This document shows, one piece after another, positions 18,222 to 27,809 of a stretch of 64,000 nucleotides of DNA. The position numbers and the translations under genes are program-made. Below the pieces are notes generated by a model. It worked only from the letters and a program-made list of their open reading frames with translations. It had not been told where the DNA came from and searched no databases. Position 1 is the stretch's first letter. Each line of letters starts with the position of its first letter. The DNA comes from Pusillimonas noertemannii (GTDB lineage Bacteria; Pseudomonadota; Gammaproteobacteria; Burkholderiales; Burkholderiaceae_B): positions 248,001-312,000 of the forward strand of contig NZ_QEKO01000004.1 in assembly GCF_003096595.1 (NCBI RefSeq). The letters run 5' to 3'.

Positions 18222-19168
18222 CGAGCACCCACAAGATTCTCCAGGCGGGCCCGCTGCCGCCGCCCCTGGCCAGCAAGCTGCCTGCCCTGTGCCCCGTCGA
18301 GATACTCAGCGACAAGCCCGATCCCGCCGCCTTTCTGCAGCGGCAAGGCAATGAATTCACCGTGCTGGTCACCACCGGAACACAGGGCGCCACTCGCGGC
18401 CTTATCGACGCGCTGCCCAATCTGCAGGCAATCTGCAGCCTGGGCGTGGGCTACGACGCCATCGACATGGACGCCGTCCGGGCCCGCGGGCTGATGCTCA
18501 GCAACACGCCGGACGTCCTCAACGACTGCGTGGCCGACCTGGCCATGGGCCTGCTCATCGACGCGGTGCGCGGCCTCTCGGCCTCCGATCGCCACGTGCG
18601 GCGCGGCGACTGGCCCCGGGTCGGCCCCACCAGCCCAAGCACCCGGGTAAGCGGCAAGCGCCTGGGCATGCTGGGCATGGGCCGAATCGGCCAGGTCATA
18701 GCTCGTCGCGCCACCGGTTTCGACATGGACATCCGCTATCACACGCGCAGCCCGAAACCTCAGTTGCCATGGCAGCACGAACCCTCGCTGATCGCCCTGG
18801 CGCAATGGTGCGACTTCCTGATCGTGGCCTGCCCCGGCAGCCCCGAGACCTTCCATCTGGTTTCCGCCGACGTGCTGAAGGCCCTGGGGCCGCAAGGGTA
18901 TCTGGTCAATATTTCACGCGGCACGGTGGTCGACGAAGAAGCCCTGGTTGCGGCCCTTGAGAATGGCGAGCTGGCCGGCGCGGGCCTTGACGTGTTCGAA
19001 CACGAGCCCGAAGTACCCGCCGCGCTGATCGCCAACGAACATGTCGTGCTTCTGCCCCATGTCGGCAGCGCAACCCGCGAAACCCGGGCGGCCATGTGCG
19101 GCCTGGTGCTGGACAATATTCGCGCTTTTCTGGCCGACGGACGCTTGGTCACACCGGTCGGACCCTGA
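18218..19168 (+). CDS. D-isomer-specific 2-hydroxyacid dehydrogenase
   Basis: A 316-residue NAD(P)-dependent 2-hydroxyacid dehydrogenase. The dinucleotide motif GMGRIG is at 153-158. The catalytic residues are R234 (NISRGTVVDEEAL), E263 (FEHEPEVP) and H281 (LLPHVGSAT). The closest functional analogues are glyoxylate/hydroxypyruvate reductases. In this operon it could reduce a hydroxypyruvate-like or 2-keto-acid intermediate made by the isomerase or dehydrogenases. The ATG at 18218 overlaps the NIPSNAP stop by 4 bp. It is the last gene of the unit; the next gene converges from the opposite strand. Confidence 0.92.
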   Translation: MTSTHKILQAGPLPPPLASKLPALCPVEILSDKPDPAAFLQRQGNEFTVLVTTGTQGATRGLIDALPNLQAICSLGVGYDAIDMDAVRARGLMLSNTPDVLNDCVADLAMGLLIDAVRGLSASDRHVRRGDWPRVGPTSPSTRVSGKRLGMLGMGRIGQVIARRATGFDMDIRYHTRSPKPQLPWQHEPSLIALAQWCDFLIVACPGSPETFHLVSADVLKALGPQGYLVNISRGTVVDEEALVAALENGELAGAGLDVFEHEPEVPAALIANEHVVLLPHVGSATRETRAAMCGLVLDNIRAFLADGRLVTPVGP

Positions 19169-19224
19169 CCCGCATTCCACAGTGCCATAGGGCCCGGAGG
19201 CGCACGGCGCCTGCCGCGGCCCCG

Positions 19225-19238
19225 CCCACTATAGTGGG
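19225..19238. terminator. Palindrome at convergent gene ends
   Basis: CCCACTATAGTGGG is a perfect 14-bp palindrome at the junction of the convergent dehydrogenase and SLC13 genes; it includes the SLC13 stop codon. It could fold as a short hairpin in either transcript, but there is no T-tract. Confidence 0.25.
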
Positions 19239-21058
19239 AACAGCCAGGGGATCAAGACGACGCTGACGGCCAGCGCCATCAACATCAACGGGGTGCCGAT
19301 CTTCAGGTACTCGCTGAACTTGTATCCCCCCGCCACGCTGACCAATGCATTGGCCGGTGTCGACACCGGCGACATGAAGGCCGCCGAGGCGGCAATGGCC
19401 ACGGCCATTGCAAACGCGTGCGGCGACGCATTCAGTTCCTGTGCCATGGAGATGGCGACAGGCCCCATCAGCACCGCCGTGGCGGTGCCCGAGATGGCTA
19501 TTCCCAGCACTATGGTGGCCAGGAACAGGAGCCCCAGCTGCGCATAGAGGCCCCAGGAACCAGCCAGATCGAGCAGCATGTCGGCGGCAAGGTCTATGCC
19601 TCCGCTGTGCCTCAGCGCAATCGAAAACGGCAGCATGCCGATAATAAGAATCAGGACGCGCCAATTGATGGCCCGGTAGGCGGCATCCAGCGTAATGCTG
19701 CCGAACAGTCCCATCAGCATGCAGCCGATCAGGCCCGCCATGACATTCGGCACCCAGTCCGTCAACAGCAGCAGCACGACCACGCCCAAAGAGAACAGGG
19801 CATGCAGCGCTTTCTCGGGCACGGGCACCAGGGCGTCGGTTTCGATCGGCAAGGCCAGGCTTACTACGTCGTGCTCTTCGGACTGAAGGGAGAAAATGCC
19901 TTTCCAAGGGCCGACCAACAGCATGGTGTCCCCTACCCTGAGCTTGGCGTCGTGCAGCCTGTCAAGGGCCTTGCTTCCGCGCCAGACGCCCATCACCGAC
20001 AAGCCGTGCTGCGCCAGTGCCGCCGAGTTCATTACAGGCGTGTTCACCAGATGGGATTCAGGCGGCACGATCACCTCGACCATGCCCACGTCGCGCGCCT
20101 GATCCGAGAAGTAGGCTGCGCTCATGGCCAGGCGCTCAAGCTCCAGCCTGGCGCAGAACGACTCGATATCGAATGCTTTGTCATCGACGTTGAAAAGCAG
20201 GATGTCTCCGGCGTCCACGACGTGGTCGGGCGTGGCGTGCAATACTGCCCGGGCGAACCGCGAGCTGCGTTCGATCGCAACGACCCGGCCCTCGCCCTCG
20301 AGATCGAGGCTGCAGGCGCCCAGGCGGCGCCCCACCAGCTCAGAGCCACGCTCCACCCGCAAGCGGTGGGTTCGTTCGTACAACCCGTACCTGGCCGCCC
20401 AGTTGCCGATGCTCGGCCGGCTTCTGGCGCTTGCCGCGCGCCCCTCGCCCAGAAGATGCCTTGCGGCCAGCATATATACGATGCCCGCCGCCATGATGGC
20501 CACGCCGATGGGCGTAAAGTCGAAGAAATAAAATCCCTTGTACCCGCTGTAGACGAGCGCGCTGCTTATGATCAGATTGGGGGTCGTGGCCACCAAGGTA
20601 AGCATGCCGCTGCTCGCGGCCGCCATGCCCATGGGCATCAGTATCTTTCGGCTTGAAATCGCCGATTGCCGGCAGATGCGCAGGACTATGGGTATGAAGA
20701 CGGCAACCACGGCCGATGAACTCATTATCGAGCCCATCAGGCCGACGACCGCCATCAGCATGATCATCAGGCGGCTTTCGCTGGTTCCGGCGTGGTGCAG
20801 CAGCCAGTCGCCCACCTTCTGCGCCACCCCTGTCCTGACCAGCCCCTCGCCGATGACGAACAGGCAGGCGATCAATATGATGTTGGGATTGGAAAAGCCC
20901 TCTAGCGCTTCCCGCAGCGTTACCTGGCCGCTTAAGGGCAATAGCAGCAGGACGAGCAGCGCCACGGCGTCGGCACGCGGCCTTCCGGCCAGGAAAAGCG
21001 CGATCGCCCCGCCCAGCATGGCAAGAACAATGGCAAGGTCGGCTGTCACGGGCTGCAT
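19229..21058 (-). CDS. SLC13 (DASS) family permease with two RCK_C domains
   Basis: A 609-residue membrane protein of the SLC13/divalent-anion symporter type. Hydrophobic segments fill about 1-200 and 400-609, with the family loop SSSAVVAVFIPIV near 113-125 and its mirror GTATAVLMGPVAIS near the C-terminus. Between them (about 210-390) sit two TrkA-C/RCK_C-like regulatory domains (RVERGSELVGRRLG and IVPPESHLVNTPV begin each). Such proteins transport dicarboxylates, sulfate or similar anions with sodium or protons. The gene begins 3 bp after the ArcD-like gene upstream and is the last of the minus-strand chain, so a link to amino-acid or carboxylate exchange is possible. Confidence 0.9.
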   Translation of the reverse strand: MQPVTADLAIVLAMLGGAIALFLAGRPRADAVALLVLLLLPLSGQVTLREALEGFSNPNIILIACLFVIGEGLVRTGVAQKVGDWLLHHAGTSESRLMIMLMAVVGLMGSIMSSSAVVAVFIPIVLRICRQSAISSRKILMPMGMAAASSGMLTLVATTPNLIISSALVYSGYKGFYFFDFTPIGVAIMAAGIVYMLAARHLLGEGRAASARSRPSIGNWAARYGLYERTHRLRVERGSELVGRRLGACSLDLEGEGRVVAIERSSRFARAVLHATPDHVVDAGDILLFNVDDKAFDIESFCARLELERLAMSAAYFSDQARDVGMVEVIVPPESHLVNTPVMNSAALAQHGLSVMGVWRGSKALDRLHDAKLRVGDTMLLVGPWKGIFSLQSEEHDVVSLALPIETDALVPVPEKALHALFSLGVVVLLLLTDWVPNVMAGLIGCMLMGLFGSITLDAAYRAINWRVLILIIGMLPFSIALRHSGGIDLAADMLLDLAGSWGLYAQLGLLFLATIVLGIAISGTATAVLMGPVAISMAQELNASPHAFAMAVAIAASAAFMSPVSTPANALVSVAGGYKFSEYLKIGTPLMLMALAVSVVLIPWLFPL

Positions 21059-21061
21059 GCG

Positions 21062-22504
21062 TCAATGCCCGACTGCGGTAGTGGTAAGCGTCATGCCGGA
21101 CGACACCAGCCCCCAAAGGCCGGCTGCGGCCGCCAGCACAATAGCGCCGAAGATGGCCCATTCGAAGCCATCGAAAACGTGGCTGCGCTGCTCTTTCCGG
21201 GCGATGACGAAAAGAATCGTGCCTGGCGCGTAGATCAGGGACGACAGCACAAAAAAATCGAATCCCCCTGCCACGATCATTACTATTGCATAGATCGTCG
21301 CGACGGCGGCAACGCACAGCTCGAAGCAGCGGCGCGGGCTCCAGCCCTGATAGGTCTCTCCGCGAGACGCCAGCAACAGGCCGAAGCCGGCCACGAAAAA
21401 GTACGGCACCAGGCTCATGGAGCTGGCGAGGCTCTTTATCAGGACAAAAGTATCCTGCGTAAACAGCGTTCCCAGCAGAAACACCTGCACCACGCCGTTG
21501 CTGAGCCACAGCGCCTTGTGGGGAACACCGTGCCGGTTCTGACGGCTCAGGAACTCGGGCATGGTTCCGAAGCGGGCCGCCGCATGCAGCACTTCGGCGG
21601 CCAGCAGTATCCACGACAGATAGGCGCCGGCCACCGACACCATGAGCCCCACGCTGACCAGCACGGCCCCCCAGGGTCCTACGGCGGCCTGCAGCACGCC
21701 CGCCATCGAAGGGTTGCGCAGGCCCGCAAGTTCCGCACGCGGCAAAATGCCATACGACAGCAGCGTGACTGAAACCAGCAATGCCAGGACAAGCAGAAAC
21801 CCTGTTACCGTGGCGAACGCCACGTCATCCCGATTCTTGGCGTAGCGCGAATAGACGCTGGCGCCCTCGACGCCCAGAAACACGAAAACGGTGACCAGCA
21901 TCGTGCCCCTGACCTGCTCGACCAAACTGCCCTGGCCGGGGCCGGCGCCTTCGCGGATGTTCTCCATCAGCACGTCGGTGTCGATGGCAAGAGCCACGCA
22001 AGCGATGAAGATCAGGATGGGCACGATCTTGGCAATGGTTACCACCGTGTTCATCCCGGCAGCCTGCTTGATGCCGCGCAAAATACCGAAATGCGTGGCC
22101 CACAGCAGCACCGACGACACCAGCACGGCAGGCAGCGTGTCGCCGTCGCCGAAAATGGGAAACAAGGCGCCGAGGGTGGCCTTGAACACCACGAAATAGC
22201 TGACGTTGCCCAGGCAGGCCGCCGTCCAGTAGCCCATGGCGGCCAGAAAGCCGACATAGGGGCCGAACCCCTTCTTCGCATAGATGAATATGCCGGAATC
22301 CAGCTCGGGGCGCCTGCGGGCAAGAAACTGGAACACCATGGCCAGCGTCAGCATGCCCACGCCGGCAATGGCCCAGGCGACGAGGCTGCCCTGGGGTCCG
22401 GTGGAACGCGCGAACACGCTGGGCAAAGAGAAGATGCCCGCGCCCACCATGGAACCAACCACCATGGCAATCAGCGCTGTCCGGGAAAGCTTGGCGGGTT
22501 CCAT
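21062..22504 (-). CDS. ArcD-type basic amino acid antiporter (APA family), copy 2
   Basis: A 480-residue APC/APA transporter with about twelve membrane segments and the family opening VGSMVGAGIFSLPSVFA plus FVFLGVEGASVYSRYAKNR in the middle. It closely parallels the other antiporter at 23865-25298. Members exchange arginine for ornithine or related basic amino acids. It lies directly downstream of arginine deiminase, so arginine/ornithine or arginine/citrulline exchange is the natural inference. The ATG at 22504 was used; a TTG two codons upstream has better spacing from the GGAGG and is also possible. It is followed 3 bp later by the SLC13 permease. Confidence 0.88.
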   Translation of the reverse strand: MEPAKLSRTALIAMVVGSMVGAGIFSLPSVFARSTGPQGSLVAWAIAGVGMLTLAMVFQFLARRRPELDSGIFIYAKKGFGPYVGFLAAMGYWTAACLGNVSYFVVFKATLGALFPIFGDGDTLPAVLVSSVLLWATHFGILRGIKQAAGMNTVVTIAKIVPILIFIACVALAIDTDVLMENIREGAGPGQGSLVEQVRGTMLVTVFVFLGVEGASVYSRYAKNRDDVAFATVTGFLLVLALLVSVTLLSYGILPRAELAGLRNPSMAGVLQAAVGPWGAVLVSVGLMVSVAGAYLSWILLAAEVLHAAARFGTMPEFLSRQNRHGVPHKALWLSNGVVQVFLLGTLFTQDTFVLIKSLASSMSLVPYFFVAGFGLLLASRGETYQGWSPRRCFELCVAAVATIYAIVMIVAGGFDFFVLSSLIYAPGTILFVIARKEQRSHVFDGFEWAIFGAIVLAAAAGLWGLVSSGMTLTTTAVGH

Positions 22505-22603
22505 GTTCAAGATAGCCTCCTGCTACGAGATGGCGGCGCGCGCAGCGACGCCCCGAATCACATTGCAACGTGCGCCTGCGGCGCGCCCCGGATTCACGGC
22601 AGC

Positions 22604-23848
22604 TTATTCATATGCATCGCGCGAGATCGGGCATGTCATGCAGTGGCCGCCGCCACGCCCTCTTCCAAGCTCGGCCCCTACGAAAGTGATCACCTCGATG
22701 CCGGCCTTGCGAAGCAATGTGTTGGTGTAGACATTACGGTCGTAGGCCAGCACCACCCCTGGGGAAACGCACACCAGGTTGGCGCCGCTGTCCCACTGCG
22801 TGCGCTCGCGAAGATAGGCATTGCCCCCTGTTTCCACGACACGCATCCTGGACACGCCCAGCGCCTTGCCGATGACCTCCGTAAGATGGCCTTCGTCCTT
22901 GTGCAGTTCCAGCTGGCCGGGCTTGCTGCCCGGACGATACGAGAATGCCTGGATCTTGTCGACGATGTCCGGATAGATGAGCAAGCAGTCCTGGTCGGCA
23001 AATGTCAGTACGGTGTCCAGATGCATGGCTGCGCGCAGCTTGGGCATCGCGGCCACGATGACGCGATCGGCCACGCCGCGCTCGAACAGCGAAGCCGAAA
23101 GCTGGCTGATGGCCTGGCGCGAGCTGCGCTCGCTCATGCCGATGAGCACGGTGCGATTGCCGATGGGCATGACATCGCCGCCCTCGAGGGTTGCCAGCCC
23201 ATGATCGACCGTGGGGTCGCCCCACCAGACGTTCACTTTGCCGGCAAACCTGGGATGGAATTTGTAGATGGAAGCCGTCAGAATGGTCTCTTCATGGCGG
23301 GCCGGCCAATACAGGGCATTCAACGTGGCGCCGTTGTAGATCCAGCACGTGGTGTCGCGCGTATAAAGCGTGTTGGGCAGCGGCGGAAGCAGGTACTCGG
23401 TAACGCCCGCGGCTTCTTTGATGAGCGCCAGCTGGGCTCCCCCCACTGACTCGGGGAACTCGTCGGTCGACAAGCCCCCGATAAGCGTCTCGGCCAGCTT
23501 GCGCGCGGGAAGCTCTTCGAGATAGCCGCGGATTTCGTCGATAAGCCCCAGGCCCACCTGGTCGGCAACCACCTGGTTGTCCAGAATCCATTTCCTGGCT
23601 TCCGGAATGGCCACGGTTTCGGCTAGCAAGTTGTGCATTTCAAGCACCTCGACGCCCCGGTCGCGCATCTTGGTCATGAAATCGAAATGGTCTCTTTTGG
23701 CGTTCTCGACCCACATCACGTCGTCGAACAGCAGCGCATCGCAATTTGAAGGGGTGAGGCGCTCGTGGGCGCGCCCGGGCGCGCAGACCATGACGGTGCG
23801 CAACTGCCCTACTTCCGAATGAACACCAAACTCTATAGTTTCAGCCAT
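22604..23848 (-). CDS. arcA: Arginine deiminase
   Basis: A 414-residue guanidino-modifying enzyme that hydrolyses L-arginine to citrulline and ammonium. Key motifs are present: FDDVMW near 41-46, the [12 protein letters not shown] segment, MHLDTVLTF carrying the catalytic His and Asp, and the C-terminal [11 protein letters not shown] with catalytic Cys403. The length matches Pseudomonas ArcA. The ATG at 23848 follows TAGGAGAA. It is flanked on both sides by ArcD-type antiporters. Ornithine carbamoyltransferase (arcB) and carbamate kinase (arcC), needed for ATP production, are not in this window. Arginine supply could connect functionally to cyanophycin made by the genes at the left edge. Confidence 0.96.
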   Translation of the reverse strand: MAETIEFGVHSEVGQLRTVMVCAPGRAHERLTPSNCDALLFDDVMWVENAKRDHFDFMTKMRDRGVEVLEMHNLLAETVAIPEARKWILDNQVVADQVGLGLIDEIRGYLEELPARKLAETLIGGLSTDEFPESVGGAQLALIKEAAGVTEYLLPPLPNTLYTRDTTCWIYNGATLNALYWPARHEETILTASIYKFHPRFAGKVNVWWGDPTVDHGLATLEGGDVMPIGNRTVLIGMSERSSRQAISQLSASLFERGVADRVIVAAMPKLRAAMHLDTVLTFADQDCLLIYPDIVDKIQAFSYRPGSKPGQLELHKDEGHLTEVIGKALGVSRMRVVETGGNAYLRERTQWDSGANLVCVSPGVVLAYDRNVYTNTLLRKAGIEVITFVGAELGRGRGGGHCMTCPISRDAYE

Positions 23849-23864
23849 GTTGTTCTCCTACGGG

Positions 23865-25298
23865 TTAAATCGTTATCCAGCCGCGCAATAGTCCGATGAC
23901 GGCCGCAATGCAGCCTATCCATGCGACGATGAAGACCGCAAGCTCGAACCCCGTGAAAAGCTTTCGACCCAGCTCGCGCCGGGCCCAGTAATACAAGGCC
24001 GACCCCGGCGCATACAACAGCGCCGAGAGCAGGACGAATTTCATCCCGCCGGCATAGATCATGAAGGCGGTGTACAACGCTGCGATGGCCGCGACGGCCA
24101 GGTCGCGATTGCGGCCGACGCCGTCCTCGTACGTTTCACCCCGCTTGGCCAGCATGAAGCCGAAGGCGGCGACCAGGAAGTACGGAATCAGCGACATGGC
24201 GCTTGTCAGGCTGAGCATCAGCGCGAACGCGTCATTGGACCAGTAGGTGCTGATGACCAGTATCTGCACGATGACGTTCGTGAGCCACAGTGCGGTTGCC
24301 GGCACGCCGTTCCTGTTCTCGCGGCCGAACGCGCGGGGCATGTCTTCGTTCTTCGAGGCAGCGAACAGCACTTCGGCGCAAATCAACGACCAGGCAAGAT
24401 AGGCGCCGAGCACTGAAATCAGCAGGCCCACACTGACGAACACCGCACCCCATGGCCCGACCACCGCAGAAAGCACGCCGGCCATGGAAGGCTGGCGCAG
24501 ACCCGCGATCTCGGGTTGCGCGAGCACGGCATAAGGCAGCAGCGTGACCAGCACCATCAATGCCAGCGCCGCCACAAAACCGATCAGCGTTGCAATACCC
24601 ACATGCGACCGCTTGCTGGCATAGCGTGAATACACACTGGCCCCTTCGATGCCCAGAAAGACGAACACCGTGACCAGCATCGTCATGCGCACCTGCTGGA
24701 ACAGGCTGCCGCCGCCCCCTCCCCCTCCAAGGTCGCCCCATAGATTCGCCCGGAACAGGTCGAACTTGAAAGAGAAGATGAGAATGATGATGAACGCCAG
24801 GATGGGAATGATCTTGGCAACAGTGACGACGGCGTTGATGAAGGCCGCCTGCTGCACTCCCCGCAATATCATGAAGTGGAACAGCCATATGCCGATCGAC
24901 GCGGCCGCGATGGCCAACACCGTGTTGCCGTCTCCGAACACAGGAAAGAAAGCGCCCAGCGTCGACTTGATCAGCACCCAGTACGACACGTTGCCGATGC
25001 AGCTTCCTATCCAGTACCCAAAGGCCGAAAGAAAGCCCAGATAGTTGCCGAAACCCGCCTTGGCGTAGGCAAATACGCCGGCATCGAGATCGGGTTTGCG
25101 CTCGGCCAGGCTCTGGAACACCCTCGCCTGGGTATACATGCCCGCGCCGGCAATGATCCAGGCGATGATGGCGCCGACCACTCCCGTGGCGCCCCCAAAG
25201 GTACGGGGCAAGGAAAAAATGCCGGCGCCGATCATTGATCCGACCACCATGCCCGTCAGGGCCAGCAGCCCCAGTTTCTTATCTGCACTGCTTGCCAT
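23865..25298 (-). CDS. arcD: ArcD-type arginine:ornithine antiporter (APA family), copy 1
   Basis: A 477-residue APA transporter with about twelve membrane segments. It carries VGSMIGAGIFSLPRTFGGAT at the start and FVFLGIEGASVYSRYASKR mid-protein. A run of eight glycines in a loop (about residue 190) is coded by a C/T-rich plus-strand tract. It is 16 bp upstream of arcA, the classical arcD-arcA order. The ATG at 25298 was favoured over the one at 25301 because of its spacing from AGAGGTGA. The gene overlaps the end of the AI-2E-type permease by about 20 bp. Confidence 0.9.
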   Translation of the reverse strand: MASSADKKLGLLALTGMVVGSMIGAGIFSLPRTFGGATGVVGAIIAWIIAGAGMYTQARVFQSLAERKPDLDAGVFAYAKAGFGNYLGFLSAFGYWIGSCIGNVSYWVLIKSTLGAFFPVFGDGNTVLAIAAASIGIWLFHFMILRGVQQAAFINAVVTVAKIIPILAFIIILIFSFKFDLFRANLWGDLGGGGGGGSLFQQVRMTMLVTVFVFLGIEGASVYSRYASKRSHVGIATLIGFVAALALMVLVTLLPYAVLAQPEIAGLRQPSMAGVLSAVVGPWGAVFVSVGLLISVLGAYLAWSLICAEVLFAASKNEDMPRAFGRENRNGVPATALWLTNVIVQILVISTYWSNDAFALMLSLTSAMSLIPYFLVAAFGFMLAKRGETYEDGVGRNRDLAVAAIAALYTAFMIYAGGMKFVLLSALLYAPGSALYYWARRELGRKLFTGFELAVFIVAWIGCIAAVIGLLRGWITI

Positions 25299-26352
25299 CA
25301 TTCACCTCTTCAGAAGGAAAGCCACAAGAACGACGACGGATCGCCCGTCGGGGAACCAGGGCTGTCATCACGGTAATCAACACGGGAACGCCAATGAAGA
25401 CACCGGGTATGCCCCACACCAGTCCGCCGAAGAAAACAGCCACCATCACCATCAGCGGGGACAACGAGAACGCGTTTCCGGCAAGCCGGGGCTCCATGTA
25501 AGAGCCATAGATGACCTGGATGAAATTGAGCGCCAGAAATACGCCCAGGGCGGCCTGCCACGTTTCGTACTGCACGAAGGCAAACAGCGTGGGAAATACA
25601 GTGGCCACCAAAGGCCCCAGGAACGGAATGTAATTAAGGAGAAACGCCAATCCGCCCCAGGCGGTGGCCAGCTCCAGGCCCGCATACATGGCAAACAGCC
25701 ATACCGTCAGGCCGGTCAGCACGCTGGCAAGCGTGCGGATGATCATGTAGCGGCGCAGCTTGCTGCTGATCTGCCTGGCCGCCAGGGCCCACCTGCGACT
25801 GCTTCGCCGCCCCAGCAGGTTCTCGACATGGCCGGCCGCGCCGTCCAGCTCGAACAGGCCCAAGGCCACGAAAATGATGGTCAGTACGAACAGCCCCACC
25901 ATGCTGTTTACCCGGAGCGCGATCTCTTGCACGGCCCGAAGCAGCCACGAGGCATTGAAGTTGTCGAGGAACATGCCCATCAGCATGGTGCCATGCGGAT
26001 GCAGGCTCTCGGTCTGAAGGACGAACAGGCTCTGAAGCCGGGCGGCATTGACGATGATCCACTGCGCGATCAGGCTGAACCCCCAGCCGGCAAGAAGCAG
26101 GAATACCGCCAGCCCGGCCACAGTCATGAGCAATGTCAGCAGCGACGCCAGCGGGGCGGGCATGCGCAGGTGCAGCCAGTGGTGCACGGGCGCCACGAGC
26201 GCAATGGTGAACAGCGCAAAGGCCAATGGAATGAAGACCGAGCTGGCCACATGCAACAGCCCCAGCACGAGAATGCAGCAGATGATGCGCACCGATACCC
26301 GCAATTCGGTGTGGTCGTGCAACGAGGTGCGGTCAGTGCGGGATCTTCTCAT
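25279..26352 (-). CDS. AI-2E family (PerM-type) membrane transporter
   Basis: A 357-residue protein of the AI-2E/PerM family. It has paired hydrophobic hairpins at about 24-60, 65-100 and 155-180, a large extracytoplasmic stretch, and the family C-terminal region (LNYIPFLGPLVATVFPTL, then GSYMEPRLAGNAFSLSPL). Members include the putative autoinducer-2 exporter TqsA and cation/proton antiporters, so the substrate cannot be assigned. The ATG at 26352 overlaps the hydrolase stop by 4 bp; in-frame sequence upstream of it lies in that hydrolase gene. The 3' end overlaps the arcD start by 20 bp, tying it into the arginine cluster transcript. Confidence 0.88.
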   Translation of the reverse strand: MRRSRTDRTSLHDHTELRVSVRIICCILVLGLLHVASSVFIPLAFALFTIALVAPVHHWLHLRMPAPLASLLTLLMTVAGLAVFLLLAGWGFSLIAQWIIVNAARLQSLFVLQTESLHPHGTMLMGMFLDNFNASWLLRAVQEIALRVNSMVGLFVLTIIFVALGLFELDGAAGHVENLLGRRSSRRWALAARQISSKLRRYMIIRTLASVLTGLTVWLFAMYAGLELATAWGGLAFLLNYIPFLGPLVATVFPTLFAFVQYETWQAALGVFLALNFIQVIYGSYMEPRLAGNAFSLSPLMVMVAVFFGGLVWGIPGVFIGVPVLITVMTALVPRRAIRRRSCGFPSEEVNDGKQCR

Positions 26353-27809
26353 CGTGGGATTACGCCGTCGATACGCTGCAATAGATAGGAATAGAATGGG
26401 TTGGACGTGAGCCGCGCCAGCGTGTCCATGTCGACCACGAACGCGCCCACTTCCCCATGCATGGACATTGCCCCCAGGCTGATGCCGAACTCCTCTATAT
26501 TGTCCGGATGCTGCCCGTACAGCGCATCGTCGGGCGGATACGGCAAGGCTACATGCGAGAGCGAATACACGTCTGGCGGGTAGCTCATGTCCAGGGGCCT
26601 GTCGGCCACCTCGAGCGTTCCCGGCTCGATGATCCGCTCGATCATGTTGCGCGACGAAGGGCTGGAATTGGTGATGATGGTCAGGCGGTAGTTGCGCGGC
26701 TGGTCGGGCAAGGCTCCCGCCACCGCCCATTCGACCCCGCGGCGGAACAGCGGCCCAAGGCGTGTTGCACGGTTCCAGTCGAACAGCACCAGCTCGCTGC
26801 CGTTCTCGGGAAGACGCGCATAAAGCTCATTGATCAGCGCCCGCGTACTTACCGTGAAATCGAGCACGGAATGGAAGCTGATGATGGGTGGCAGCTGGTC
26901 CAGTGTCCCATCGCGCTGCCGTTGTTGCAGTTCCTTCTGCAAGGCCATGGTAAGTTCATGCGATTCGCGGGCCGCCCTGATCGGAAAGGAGTTGTATTTG
27001 AACGGGTTGTACTCCGGCACGACGCGCAGCCAGGCCGCCTTGGCGAACGCCGGAAACACGGCCGGCAAGCCCGCCAGGCCGGCAAAGGCCGCAAAGGCCG
27101 CAAAGCGCGTCACCCCCACCATGGGCGATATCAGCACAAGGCGATCCGGCCGGGCCAGGCCGGGGTCATCCAGCGCCTGCATCGAGTGCATCAGCGCCAG
27201 CGCTCCGCCATTCGAAAAGCCCACCATGTGCAGCGGCCGCGGTGCCGGCACCCTGCGGCGCGCCTCTCGTACGGCCAGCCGCGTGGCCGCCAGCCAGTCG
27301 TGCCAGCCAACGTCGGTCAATGAGGCCGGTACCGTGCCGTGGCCCGGCAGCCGGATCGCGACCACGACGTATCCCACCGACTGGTAATGGCGGGCGATGT
27401 GCCGAAGCACATAGGGCGAATCGGTAAGGCCATGCAACAGCACCGCGGCGCCCACCGGCTCGCCCTCCGGCGTCAGAACGTACGAGCGGTTCCAGTCGTG
27501 CGCGAAATGGCCTGGATTGACCTTGGCGCCATCGAAATAGCGATTGCCCTCTACCCGGTCGTCGGATTCGATCCTTGCATTGACATGCTGGCGCACCGCT
27601 TCGAACAATCTGTCTTCGTGCTGGACGAACTCGCGCCACGACATCTTGTCCAGCTTCCTGGCATGCAGCTCATCGGGCAGATAGGTATGCCACAGCTCAA
27701 GCGCCGGGCCTTGCTGCATCGTGTACAGCCTCACGCCCAGAAGCGTTACCGCCACGACGGCAATAACAAGACCCAGTACCTTCAGAACCTTCTTCAGGGG
27801 CCTAGCCAT
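26349..27809 (-). CDS. Membrane-anchored alpha/beta hydrolase (lysophospholipase-like)
   Basis: A 486-residue alpha/beta hydrolase with a single N-terminal membrane segment (about 8-27) and a presumably periplasmic catalytic domain. Visible features are LLHGLTDSPYVLRHIARHY, the oxyanion/lid region, and the nucleophile elbow VGFSNGG; a late SYPPDVYSLSHVALPYPPDD contains a candidate catalytic His. It resembles serine-aminopeptidase S33/monoacylglycerol-lipase-type proteins. The start at 27809 (MARPLKKV) is the first ATG; a TTG four codons earlier is possible. It overlaps the small lipoprotein gene by 8 bp upstream and the AI-2E-type gene by 4 bp downstream. The substrate is unknown. Confidence 0.85.
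   Translation of the reverse strand: MARPLKKVLKVLGLVIAVVAVTLLGVRLYTMQQGPALELWHTYLPDELHARKLDKMSWREFVQHEDRLFEAVRQHVNARIESDDRVEGNRYFDGAKVNPGHFAHDWNRSYVLTPEGEPVGAAVLLHGLTDSPYVLRHIARHYQSVGYVVVAIRLPGHGTVPASLTDVGWHDWLAATRLAVREARRRVPAPRPLHMVGFSNGGALALMHSMQALDDPGLARPDRLVLISPMVGVTRFAAFAAFAGLAGLPAVFPAFAKAAWLRVVPEYNPFKYNSFPIRAARESHELTMALQKELQQRQRDGTLDQLPPIISFHSVLDFTVSTRALINELYARLPENGSELVLFDWNRATRLGPLFRRGVEWAVAGALPDQPRNYRLTIITNSSPSSRNMIERIIEPGTLEVADRPLDMSYPPDVYSLSHVALPYPPDDALYGQHPDNIEEFGISLGAMSMHGEVGAFVVDMDTLARLTSNPFYSYLLQRIDGVIPR

Noticed and set aside
24690-24740. C/T-rich tract that looks like a simple repeat
   Set aside because: It codes a run of glycines within a loop of the ArcD-type antiporter and keeps the frame, so it is treated as coding sequence, not a separate element.
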